This document shows, piece after piece, positions 1 through 4,517 of a stretch of 7,132 bases of DNA. The notes beneath the pieces were generated by a model, which did not search any database, was not told where the DNA came from, and saw nothing but the letters and a program-made list of their open reading frames with translations. Where the stretch lies: positions 1-7,132 of the forward strand of contig CAIMNN010000089.1 in NCBI GenBank assembly GCA_903842845.1, written 5' to 3'. Position 1 is the first letter of the stretch; the number at the start of each line of letters is the position of its first letter. The translations under genes were made by a program, and so were the position numbers. This stretch comes from an uncultured Acidobacteriaceae bacterium (GTDB lineage Bacteria; Acidobacteriota; Terriglobia; Terriglobales; Acidobacteriaceae).

Positions 1-291
1 ATGCAGCAACGGCGCAAAGCGAATCTCTGCATACACAACGCCGTCGGCCCGCAGTTGCTCAAACAGATCCGCAACCACTACTTCCAACGACTCCGCACGC
101 TGCATCAGCAAAAATCCCTTCGGCGCACGGCTCAAAAAATCTGCGAGGTTGGTGCACTTTGCCGGAGCGACGAACTCCTGCGCGTACACCGCTTCGGTCA
201 CATGAGGCGACAACCGCCGCACCGCTTCATAGCTCAGCGAGCAATCCAGATGCAGGTGCAGTTCGATCTTGGGTAATTTGCGCAGGTCCAT
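1..291 (-). CDS. add: Adenosine deaminase, N-terminal part (cut by window edge)
   Basis: The first 97 residues of a purine salvage enzyme that hydrolyses adenosine to inosine and ammonia in the cytoplasm; the rest lies beyond the left edge. The protein opens MDLRKLPKIELHLHLD, the metal-binding HxH strand of the amidohydrolase superfamily (His12 and His14 are the expected zinc ligands). It ends in 'VYAEIRFAPLLH', a strand well conserved in adenosine deaminases. After HLHLD the sequence reads Cys-Ser instead of the Gly-Ala/Ser of E. coli and animal enzymes, as I recall for a bacterial subfamily. The later catalytic His, Glu and Asp residues cannot be seen. The ATG at 291 follows the zinc-ribbon stop codon by 5 nt and has no clear Shine-Dalgarno, which suggests translational coupling to that gene. 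Family is fairly sure; adenosine versus adenine as substrate is less so. Confidence 0.85.
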   Translation of the reverse strand, partial: MDLRKLPKIELHLHLDCSLSYEAVRRLSPHVTEAVYAQEFVAPAKCTNLADFLSRAPKGFLLMQRAESLEVVVADLFEQLRADGVVYAEIRFAPLLH

Positions 292-296
292 AACTA

Positions 297-497
297 TTAT
301 TGCGGCGTGATGATGCCGCCGACGGCGGAGCGGCGTGGCAGAACGATTCCGCGATGGTCAATTTCTGCTGGCGGTTTTGCCGGCGCACTTTCATCAATCG
401 CCTCGCGTTCGACAATTGCGCCGCCGCAGGCTGGGCACCAGTCGGCCTTGGTAGCCGCGGCAATCTCCGCGCGGCAGTTTGTGCAAACTCTTTCCAT
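297..497 (-). CDS. Small zinc-ribbon protein (66 aa), unknown function
   Basis: A short cytoplasmic protein with four cysteines in the spacing C5-x2-C8-x12-C21-x2-C24 ('CTNC' and 'CPACGG'), the usual pattern of a rubredoxin-like zinc ribbon. The remaining 42 residues are rich in Ala, Pro, Glu and Arg, have no membrane segment or signal peptide, and look poorly ordered; I recognise no family for them. The ATG at 497 is the only ATG/GTG/TTG before an in-frame stop at 507-509. A TAGACT box ends 6 nt before it, so the mRNA may be leaderless; the nearby GGAG is only 2 nt from the ATG, too close for a normal ribosome site. It is first in a two-gene unit with adenosine deaminase (5 nt apart). The cysteine spacing makes a real gene likely. 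What it binds (nucleic acid, protein or only zinc) cannot be told. Confidence 0.72.
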   Translation of the reverse strand: MERVCTNCRAEIAAATKADWCPACGGAIVEREAIDESAPAKPPAEIDHRGIVLPRRSAVGGIITPQ

Positions 498-503
498 GAC
501 TCC

Positions 504-509
504 AGTCTA
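504..509 (-). promoter_or_regulatory. Putative leaderless -10 box of the zinc-ribbon/add unit
   Basis: On the minus strand TAGACT (matches TAnnnT) is followed by exactly 6 nt and then the ATG at 497, which would place the transcript start at or next to the A of the ATG. No -35 is properly spaced for it. A TTGACG at 534-539 stands 18 nt from another weak hexamer, TAGTTT (510-515), as an alternative promoter that would give a leader of only a few bases. This is a sequence-pattern inference. Confidence 0.4.
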
Positions 510-556
510 AAACTATTGCATCGCTTCTCCACACGTCAAAGTTTTAATAACTGTCT

Positions 557-591
557 ATCTCTGCACCCTGCTCTCTGATCTCTGACCCCTG
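557..591. repeat. Two 14-bp near-identical direct repeats, 21-bp period
   Basis: ATCTCTGCACCCTG (557-570) and ATCTCTGACCCCTG (578-591) differ only by a CA/AC swap and start 21 bp apart, two helical turns. They sit in the divergent intergenic region directly upstream of the TAAACT box of the HAD gene. The strand is strongly pyrimidine-biased, with CTCTG recurring also at 573-577. They may be paired regulator sites or a remnant of a dispersed short repeat; neither can be decided from one copy. Confidence 0.5.
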
Positions 592-597
592 TAAACT
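592..597 (+). promoter_or_regulatory. Putative leaderless -10 box of the HAD phosphatase gene
   Basis: TAAACT, preceded by TG, is followed by 6 nt (AGATCC) and then the ATG at 604. There is no purine-rich ribosome site in those 6 nt, so a leaderless transcript starting at or near the ATG fits best. The spacing mirrors the divergent zinc-ribbon gene. The extended string TAAACTAGA recurs at 2289-2297 before another gene. No convincing -35 is seen. Confidence 0.45.
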
Positions 598-603
598 AGA
601 TCC

Positions 604-1497
604 ATGCATCTTCCCCTGCGCTTGGTGGCCATCGACCTCGACGGAACGCTGCTCGACGGCATGGGCCACGACCTGAGCGAACGCAACTTCAAGGCTCTGC
701 GCGCCGCCGAGGCCGCTGGTATTCGCGTCGTAGTCGCCACCGGCCGCAGAATGGCTTACGCCGCGCCGGTTTTTGAGCGCCACGGCTTCAGCCCCGAGAT
801 GCCCATCATCAGCTCGAACGGCGCGGTCACGCGGACACTCGACGGCACTCTACTCAGTCAGCACAAAATGTCCGCGGATGTCGCGCGCCAACTTTGCGGA
901 CTGTTGCGCCCCTTCGGCGTAGTCGTCTTCACTTTCGACCGCGCAAGCAGCGGCAATCATCGTGAGCTCGTCGTCGAGGACCTCGGCGAAACCAGTCGCC
1001 ACATCGCGCTCTGGGCCGAGGCCAACCGCAACGCCATCGAGGTCGTCAATCCGCTCGAAGCAGCATTCGACTCTGGCGAAGACCCAATCCAGGGCATGGT
1101 CGCTGGCTCAATCGCGCAGATGCGCAAAGCCGAAGCCGCGCTCGCCGCATCGCCGCTCTCAAAATTCTGCGCCGCCATACGCACCGAATACCCCGCGCGC
1201 GACCTCTCCATCGTCGACTTGATGCCGCTCGGCATCTCCAAAGGCGTTGCCCTGCGCGAGCTGTGCGTCGTGCTCAACATCGACCGCAAAGCGACCATGG
1301 CCATCGGCGACAACTGGAATGACCTCGACATGCTGGAGTGGGTTGCGCAGGCGGTTTTGATGGCCAACTCCGCGCCCGAGCTCAAAACCCGCGCCAAGCT
1401 CGAAGGCTGGAAGATCGCCCCCTCGAACGTTGAGGACGGCGTAGCCGTCATATTAGAGAGGACTCTGGCGCGGCAGCAGACTCAATCAACAACTTGA
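604..1497 (+). CDS. Cof-type HAD-superfamily phosphatase
   Basis: A 297-aa soluble hydrolase of the haloacid dehalogenase superfamily, Cof/YidA-like branch, which typically dephosphorylates sugar phosphates or cofactor-like phosphates in the cytoplasm. All catalytic motifs are visible: motif I 'AIDLDGTLLDG' with nucleophile Asp11 and acid/base Asp13; motif II 'VATGRR' with Thr46; the 'ISSNGA' strand at 69-74 typical of the Cof branch; motif III Lys213 in 'GISKG'; motif IV 'IGDNWNDLDML' with Asp236 and Asp240 for magnesium. The type IIB cap lies between, about residues 80-195. Length is usual for the family. The ATG at 604 is supported by the TAAACT box 6 nt upstream and by motif I starting at residue 9. 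The final 15 residues are polar and probably disordered. The next gene starts 52 nt downstream on the same strand. The substrate cannot be predicted. Confidence 0.92.
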   Translation: MHLPLRLVAIDLDGTLLDGMGHDLSERNFKALRAAEAAGIRVVVATGRRMAYAAPVFERHGFSPEMPIISSNGAVTRTLDGTLLSQHKMSADVARQLCGLLRPFGVVVFTFDRASSGNHRELVVEDLGETSRHIALWAEANRNAIEVVNPLEAAFDSGEDPIQGMVAGSIAQMRKAEAALAASPLSKFCAAIRTEYPARDLSIVDLMPLGISKGVALRELCVVLNIDRKATMAIGDNWNDLDMLEWVAQAVLMANSAPELKTRAKLEGWKIAPSNVEDGVAVILERTLARQQTQSTT

Positions 1498-1528
1498 GGT
1501 TTTTCGCCACCGGCCCCACTCCATTTTC

Positions 1529-1536
1529 TGTAAAAT
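1529..1536 (+). promoter_or_regulatory. Possible -10 box (TGTAAAAT) of the lytic transglycosylase gene
   Basis: TGTAAAAT matches a TAnnnT -10 hexamer (1531-1536) with a TG just before it, 13 nt upstream of the ATG at 1550. A transcript would have a leader of only about 5-8 nt. No -35 hexamer stands at 16-18 nt. Weak evidence, but it resembles the TGTAAACT box before the HAD gene. Confidence 0.35.
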
Positions 1537-1549
1537 CAAACACGCGAGA

Positions 1550-2296
1550 ATGAAACACTTTCACAATCCGGCATTTGCTCTGCTGCTCACCGCGGCTGCG
1601 CTCTCGCTTTGCCTGCCTGCTCGCTGTGCCGAGCGCATCACGCTCAAGAACGGCTTCACTATCGATTGCGACCACCACGCAAACGTCAAAGACAAGCTGC
1701 GGCTCTACCTGAACAAAACCGAAGATAGCTTCATTGAACTGCCCGGCGATGATCTGGTTGCAAGCGAAGTGCTGCCTGACCTGCCGCCACCGGAGCCGGA
1801 GCCGGATAAAACTGCGACCGCTGCAACACCCACGATAGCCAAAAGCACGCACAAGAGCACTACTCTCAACGCGCAGCTCAACACCGCCGACCTGCATGAG
1901 ATTCTGGTGCGTGAAAGCGCCGAGCACAACGTCGATGTCGACCTGCTCGCGAGCATCGTGAAGGCCGAGAGCGGCGGCAATACGAACGCGGTCAGCCATG
2001 CCGGAGCGCAGGGACTGATGCAACTCATGCCTGCAACCGCGGCCAGTCACGGTGTGGACAACAGCTTTGCACCGGCACAGAATGTGCACGGCGGCTCGGC
2101 CTACATTAACGAACTGCTAACTCGTTACCACGACAACCTCGCACTGGCGCTGGCCGCTTACAACGCAGGCCCTGCGGCCGTGGATAAATACAAGGGAATT
2201 CCGCCCTACGCCGAAACCCGCGCTTACGTCGCCTACGTCATTCACGAGTTTAACCGCCGCGTGCGCGCCCGCGAAAGCGCCAAGCCGTTAAACTAG
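1550..2296 (+). CDS. Secreted lytic transglycosylase, SLT domain
   Basis: A 248-aa exported enzyme expected to cleave the MurNAc-GlcNAc bond of peptidoglycan without water, forming 1,6-anhydro ends, in the periplasm. Residues 1-27 form a signal peptide with a likely cut after 'ARCA'; no lipobox is seen. Residues 28-75 form a small N-terminal segment ('ITLKNGFTIDCD' ... 'FIELPGDDLV') that I cannot assign. A Pro/Thr/Lys-rich linker covers about 76-108. The SLT domain covers about 113-240: catalytic Glu140 in 'VKAESGGN', then 'GAQGLMQLMPATA' (152-164), 'NVHGGSAYINELL' and 'LALAAYNAGPAAVDKY', closing with 'IPPYAETRAYVAYV'. These match the family 1 soluble lytic transglycosylase fold (Slt/MltC-like). 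It lies between a HAD phosphatase and a YbhN-like protein on the same strand (52 and 30 nt gaps), possibly cotranscribed. Enzyme class is sure; its cellular role (turnover, or making room for an envelope machine) is not. Confidence 0.93.
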   Translation: MKHFHNPAFALLLTAAALSLCLPARCAERITLKNGFTIDCDHHANVKDKLRLYLNKTEDSFIELPGDDLVASEVLPDLPPPEPEPDKTATAATPTIAKSTHKSTTLNAQLNTADLHEILVRESAEHNVDVDLLASIVKAESGGNTNAVSHAGAQGLMQLMPATAASHGVDNSFAPAQNVHGGSAYINELLTRYHDNLALALAAYNAGPAAVDKYKGIPPYAETRAYVAYVIHEFNRRVRARESAKPLN

Positions 2297-2320
2297 AAAC
2301 GTACCTGTCACACTTCGGAG
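2289..2320 (+). promoter_or_regulatory. TAAACT box and ribosome site before a TTG start
   Basis: TAAACTAGA (2289-2297) overlaps the stop codon of the transglycosylase gene and repeats the promoter-like string at 592-600. It may be a secondary promoter for the next gene, though no -35 is seen. GGAG at 2317-2320 stands 6 nt before the TTG at 2327 and is the main reason for choosing that rare start codon. Confidence 0.45.
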
Positions 2321-2326
2321 TTCCGT

Positions 2327-3427
2327 TTGAAAAAGAAGCAACTGATACTGGGCGCAATTGTGCTCATCGCCCTTGTGGCGTTTTGGTTCTGGGGCCGCAA
2401 CCGCATTCATTTTGACTTTGCCGTCTTCCGTGACCAGCTGGTGAAGGCAAACTGGTGGATGATCGCGCTCGCTCTCTGCTGCATTTACATTGGCTATCTC
2501 TTCCGCTCCATGCGCTGGGCCTATTTGTTGCGTCACCATAAAAAACTGCACCCCTTGGCGCTCATCGATACGCAGGTCATCGGCTTCACCGCCATCGCGC
2601 TCATCGGCCGCGTCGCTGACCCGGTGCGCCCATTCCTGGTCTCAAAGAAGACCGGCCTTCCACTCAGTTCACAGATCGCTGTATACATTGTTGAGCGTCT
2701 CTTTGACGGCGGCTCCTTTGCGCTCATTCTCTCGCTCGCACTCTTCTCCGTGCCTATGCACATTGCGCCGCTCACCGGGCAGGAGCATGGATTCTTCGCC
2801 ACGCATCCGCTCTTCACCGCGTATCTCAAGCGTTACACCGGCCTCATCGCCACCGTTTGCGGAGCGCTCTTCATGATCGCAGTCCGCTTCTATGGCGACC
2901 GCATCGCGCGTGCTGCGGAAAAACTGCTCACGCCCATCTCTGAAAAATTCGCGCATTCGGTCGCGCACAAGATCCACTCTTTCCACTCCGGCCTCGACAT
3001 CATGCGCAGCTTCGGCGACTTTGCCTGGGTTGCTTTCCTGTCCATCGCCATGTGGGGGTTGATCACCGTCACTTACATCTTCACCATGCACGCCTTCACA
3101 GCCAGCCCCGAGCTTGCCGGAATGACCTTCTCGCAAACTGTGGGTCTGATGGTGGCAAGCGGCGGCGCGGGTGCAATTCAACTGCCCGTCATCGGCTGGT
3201 TCTCAACCATCGGCATTGTCGCCGCTGCTCTGACCGGCTTCTACCATGTGGCCACTGAGCCCGCCACCGCCTGCGCCGCCACACTGCTCGTCGTCACATT
3301 TTTGAGCATTGTTCCAGTGGGATTGATCTGGGCGCAATTTCAGAACGTCAGCCTGCGCAAAGTTGCCGAAGAGAGCGAACACGACGTCGAAGTGCTTGAA
3401 GAAGACGAAGAGGCTGCGGAGCTCTAA
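2327..3427 (+). CDS. YbhN/UPF0104 family integral membrane protein
   Basis: A 366-aa inner-membrane protein of the lysylphosphatidylglycerol synthase transmembrane-region (UPF0104/YbhN, AglD-like) family. Such proteins are thought to flip or handle lipids or lipid-linked intermediates; the aminoacyl-transferase domain of full MprF is absent here. Hydrophobic segments lie near 5-23, 44-62, 80-98, 128-144, 171-187, 233-254, 290-308 and 316-337. Family signatures are 'RSMRWAYLLR' (60-69), 'IGRVADPVRPFLVSKKTG' (93-110) and 'VERLFDGG' (122-129). The C-terminal 20 residues are unusually acidic (Glu/Asp-rich, 347-366) and probably cytosolic. The TTG start is chosen because GGAG is 6 nt upstream and because the first TM helix begins at residue 5; the next Met is residue 45, inside TM2. 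It follows the transglycosylase gene by 30 nt. Family is confident, exact function open. Confidence 0.88.
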   Translation: MKKKQLILGAIVLIALVAFWFWGRNRIHFDFAVFRDQLVKANWWMIALALCCIYIGYLFRSMRWAYLLRHHKKLHPLALIDTQVIGFTAIALIGRVADPVRPFLVSKKTGLPLSSQIAVYIVERLFDGGSFALILSLALFSVPMHIAPLTGQEHGFFATHPLFTAYLKRYTGLIATVCGALFMIAVRFYGDRIARAAEKLLTPISEKFAHSVAHKIHSFHSGLDIMRSFGDFAWVAFLSIAMWGLITVTYIFTMHAFTASPELAGMTFSQTVGLMVASGGAGAIQLPVIGWFSTIGIVAAALTGFYHVATEPATACAATLLVVTFLSIVPVGLIWAQFQNVSLRKVAEESEHDVEVLEEDEEAAEL

Positions 3428-3444
3428 GGCCCCGCAGCCTCTTC
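3407..3444. terminator. 13-bp perfect hairpin over the YbhN-like stop codon
   Basis: GAAGAGGCTGCGG (3407-3419) pairs perfectly with CCGCAGCCTCTTC (3432-3444) around a 12-nt loop that contains the stop codon (3425-3427). There is no T-tract after it on the plus strand. On the minus strand it is followed by the mixed run GTCTTCTTC. It stands between convergent genes and could end transcription from either side or protect the 3' end; without a U-run, intrinsic termination is not certain. Confidence 0.5.
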
Positions 3445-3496
3445 ATTCTGCCAGTCCGGTAAGTTATGCGTTATTCAGCCTTATTCGTTTTACAAC

Positions 3497-3778
3497 TTAA
3501 ATCAGTTGCAGCTTCACCAGGAAGTCATACACATAATAGGCGGCCAGAATCACGCTGGCGATGACGACCAGCCACCGACTCAGTCGGATTGCTGGCTCGA
3601 TCTTCGCGGCCTTGGCGGCAATCTCTGCCTGCTGGGCGCGTTCGGCGGCAAATGCTTCGCCGAGAAAGAGTTCATCGTCCTCGTCTCGGGTCAGCCGTGC
3701 ACGGTAGACGCGCAACACCAAGGCAAAGACAACCAGTGCAAACCAAAACGACCACAAAAAAATTGTGAAAATAGTCAT
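3497..3778 (-). CDS. Small two-TM membrane protein (93 aa), unknown function
   Basis: A 93-aa inner-membrane protein of a family I do not recognise. Residues 3-23 and 69-88 are hydrophobic helices (Trp/Phe-rich first, Tyr-rich at the end of the second). Between them is a charged helical linker: 'RVYRARLTRDEDDELFLGE' followed by an Ala/Glu/Lys-rich stretch likely to be a long helix. The positively charged flanks (Arg23, Arg26, Arg28 and Arg65, Arg68) suggest that linker and loop are cytoplasmic with both ends in the periplasm. The ATG at 3778 is chosen over the upstream in-frame ATG at 3910 because AGGAGG stands 6 nt before it and because the extra 44 residues of the longer form have no domain character. 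It converges on the YbhN-like gene, with a hairpin between them. Confidence 0.7.
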   Translation of the reverse strand: MTIFTIFLWSFWFALVVFALVLRVYRARLTRDEDDELFLGEAFAAERAQQAEIAAKAAKIEPAIRLSRWLVVIASVILAAYYVYDFLVKLQLI

Positions 3779-3784
3779 TGAGCT

Positions 3785-3790
3785 CCTCCT
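3785..3790 (-). promoter_or_regulatory. Ribosome binding site deciding the start at 3778
   Basis: AGGAGG on the minus strand, with a 6-nt gap to the ATG at 3778. The full run GAGGAGGAG is the best Shine-Dalgarno match in the window and fixes the start of the two-TM protein. Confidence 0.75.
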
Positions 3791-3806
3791 CTGAATTTTC
3801 TTCCAA

Positions 3807-4025
3807 TCAACCGCAACCCAAGCCAAACCTGACCGGCGGGTCCGCAAATTTGAAGGGCTCGTCGGCCAGAGCGGCCGTTCGCACAACATCATACCCCTGA
3901 AAGCTTCCAACTGTCGTGATTACTGTCACAGAATATTTCTTCCATGCCATCAAAATATGCTCAATTCCAGCGGTTTTCGCATCCCAATGCGCTCCCGAAG
4001 CATCCAAAGGATTGAATGTCTGCAA
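3807..4025 (-). CDS. Doubtful small ORF (72 aa from TTG, 48 aa from ATG)
   Basis: An open frame from a TTG at 4025 (72 aa) or an ATG at 3950 (about 48 aa, beginning MAWKKYSVTVIT). It contains 'VTVITTVGSFQGYDVVRTAAL' followed by a Pro/Phe-rich end, 'PPVRFGLGCG'. I recognise no family. For it: no other gene explains this stretch, and it ends 28 nt before the two-TM gene on the same strand, so they could form a pair. Against it: no good ribosome site precedes either start, the length is close to chance, and the local composition looks intergenic. It could also be the decayed end of a former gene. Confidence 0.2.
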   Translation of the reverse strand: MQTFNPLDASGAHWDAKTAGIEHILMAWKKYSVTVITTVGSFQGYDVVRTAALADEPFKFADPPVRFGLGCG

Positions 4026-4033
4026 CTGCTCAC

Positions 4034-4063
4034 TTGAAACGGGAATCCTTTACCGCGTAAAGT
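4034..4063 (+). promoter_or_regulatory. Putative sigma-70-type promoter of the Fe-S carrier gene
   Basis: TTGAAA (4034-4039) and TAAAGT (4058-4063) are separated by 18 nt, with an AT-rich TAATAATG just downstream. The start of transcription would be near 4070, giving a leader of about 24 nt that contains the AGGAGG ribosome site at 4084-4089. Hexamer matches are 5/6 and 4/6. Confidence 0.45.
4048..4062. promoter_or_regulatory. Palindrome in the Fe-S carrier promoter, operator candidate
   Basis: CTTTAC-CGC-GTAAAG is a perfect inverted repeat with 6-bp arms and a 3-bp centre. It overlaps the putative -10 box, a position where a bound repressor would block polymerase. It does not match the IscR type 2 or SufR consensus that I know. 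A regulator is therefore unassigned. Confidence 0.4.
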
Positions 4064-4093
4064 AATAATGAAGAGATCGCCACAGGAGGCTAC

Positions 4094-4447
4094 ATGGCAA
4101 CAGAAACAGCTGTAAAAGCGGCTCCCCTTACACTCACTCCCTCGGCTGCGGCCAAAGTGCGTGAGATCATGGCAACGCAGGACCCACTGCCTGCCGGACT
4201 GCGCATCGGCGTCGTCGGCGGCGGTTGCTCAGGCTTCCAGTACTCCATGTCCTTTGAGAACCAGGCTGGAATGATGGACAAGGTCTTCACCTTTGACGAC
4301 CTCAAGGTATTTGTTGATGCCACATCGGTCATGTACCTCAACGGCTGCACCGTCGATTACGTCGAGACCCTCGAAGCCGCAGGCTTCAAGTTTGACAATC
4401 CCCAAGTCAAAAGCACGTGCGGCTGCGGCTCGTCCTTCAGCGTCTAG
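4094..4447 (+). CDS. erpA: A-type iron-sulfur carrier, ErpA/IscA family
   Basis: A 117-aa cytoplasmic protein that receives Fe-S clusters from the assembly scaffold and passes them to target enzymes, usually as a homodimer. The three conserved cluster cysteines are present: Cys45 in 'VGGGCSGFQYS' and Cys109/Cys111 in 'STCGCGSSFSV' at the very end. 'LTPSAAAKVREIM' (13-26) and 'FVDATSVMYLNGCTVDYVETL' region (73-93) also match the family. The 'GGGCSGFQY' and 'CGCGSSFS' forms resemble ErpA more than IscA, so I give that symbol with moderate certainty. An extra Cys85 in 'LNGCTVDY' replaces the usual Gly/Ser. The ATG at 4094 has AGGAGG 4 nt upstream. It is a single-gene unit with its own promoter, a promoter palindrome and a strong terminator; no suf or isc genes lie next to it. 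Confidence 0.93.
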   Translation: MATETAVKAAPLTLTPSAAAKVREIMATQDPLPAGLRIGVVGGGCSGFQYSMSFENQAGMMDKVFTFDDLKVFVDATSVMYLNGCTVDYVETLEAAGFKFDNPQVKSTCGCGSSFSV

Positions 4448-4465
4448 TTCAGCTTCCACACACAA

Positions 4466-4499
4466 CAAAGGCCCGGCATTGACCGGGCCTTTGCTTTTG
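4466..4499. terminator. Strong hairpin terminator between convergent units
   Basis: CAAAGGCCCGG (4466-4476) pairs perfectly with CCGGGCCTTTG (4483-4493) around the 6-nt loop CATTGA. On the plus strand it is followed by CTTTTGC and then a further T-rich stretch. On the minus strand it is followed by TTTGTTGTGTG. It ends the Fe-S carrier gene and can also serve the pilus operon, whose last stop codon is at 4518-4520, so it is probably bidirectional. Confidence 0.85.
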
Positions 4500-4517
4500 C
4501 AATTTTCATTTGCGCTA

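Larger units (their letters stand above)
3779..4093. other. 315-bp intergenic region between divergent genes
   Basis: This stretch separates the two-TM protein gene (minus) from the Fe-S carrier gene (plus). It holds the ribosome site of the former at its left end and the promoter, palindrome and ribosome site of the latter at its right end. Base composition in 3910-4080 is clearly more AT-rich than in the surrounding genes. The middle contains one doubtful minus-strand ORF (3807-4025). No RNA gene, mobile element or long repeat is seen. Confidence 0.6.

Noticed and set aside
1..276. Plus-strand open frame of 91 codons at the left edge
   Set aside because: It is the shadow of the adenosine deaminase coding strand, whose minus-strand translation has clear family motifs.
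227..532. Minus-strand 101-codon frame overlapping the zinc-ribbon gene
   Set aside because: The zinc-ribbon frame has the CxxC pairs and correct coupling to the deaminase; this frame has no motif and overlaps both genes.
300..578. Plus-strand frames opposite the zinc-ribbon gene
   Set aside because: No ribosome site or family features; they are antisense to a better supported gene and run into the divergent promoter.
957..1451. Minus-strand 164-codon frame within the HAD gene
   Set aside because: Ser/Ala/Arg-rich antisense product typical of shadows in GC-rich genes; the sense strand has all four HAD motifs.
1448..2089. Minus-strand 213-codon frame across the transglycosylase gene
   Set aside because: Antisense to a secreted enzyme with catalytic motifs; no domain of its own and it crosses the intergenic gap.
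2669..3181. Minus-strand 170-codon frame within the YbhN-like gene
   Set aside because: Highly charged antisense product opposite TM-coding sequence; no start signal.
1550..3427. Transglycosylase and YbhN-like protein as part of the pilus/secretion machine
   Set aside because: They lie on the other strand, separated by two unrelated transcription units and terminators; nothing in the sequence ties them together.
3471..3487. Short direct repeat TTATTC-AGCC-TTATTC between convergent genes as an attachment site
   Set aside because: Only 6 bp, AT-rich, no integrase or element nearby; chance is the simpler explanation.
3779..3910. Upstream extension of the two-TM protein to an ATG at 3910
   Set aside because: The internal ATG at 3778 has an excellent AGGAGG site at 6 nt; the extension has no domain character and would hide that site inside coding sequence.
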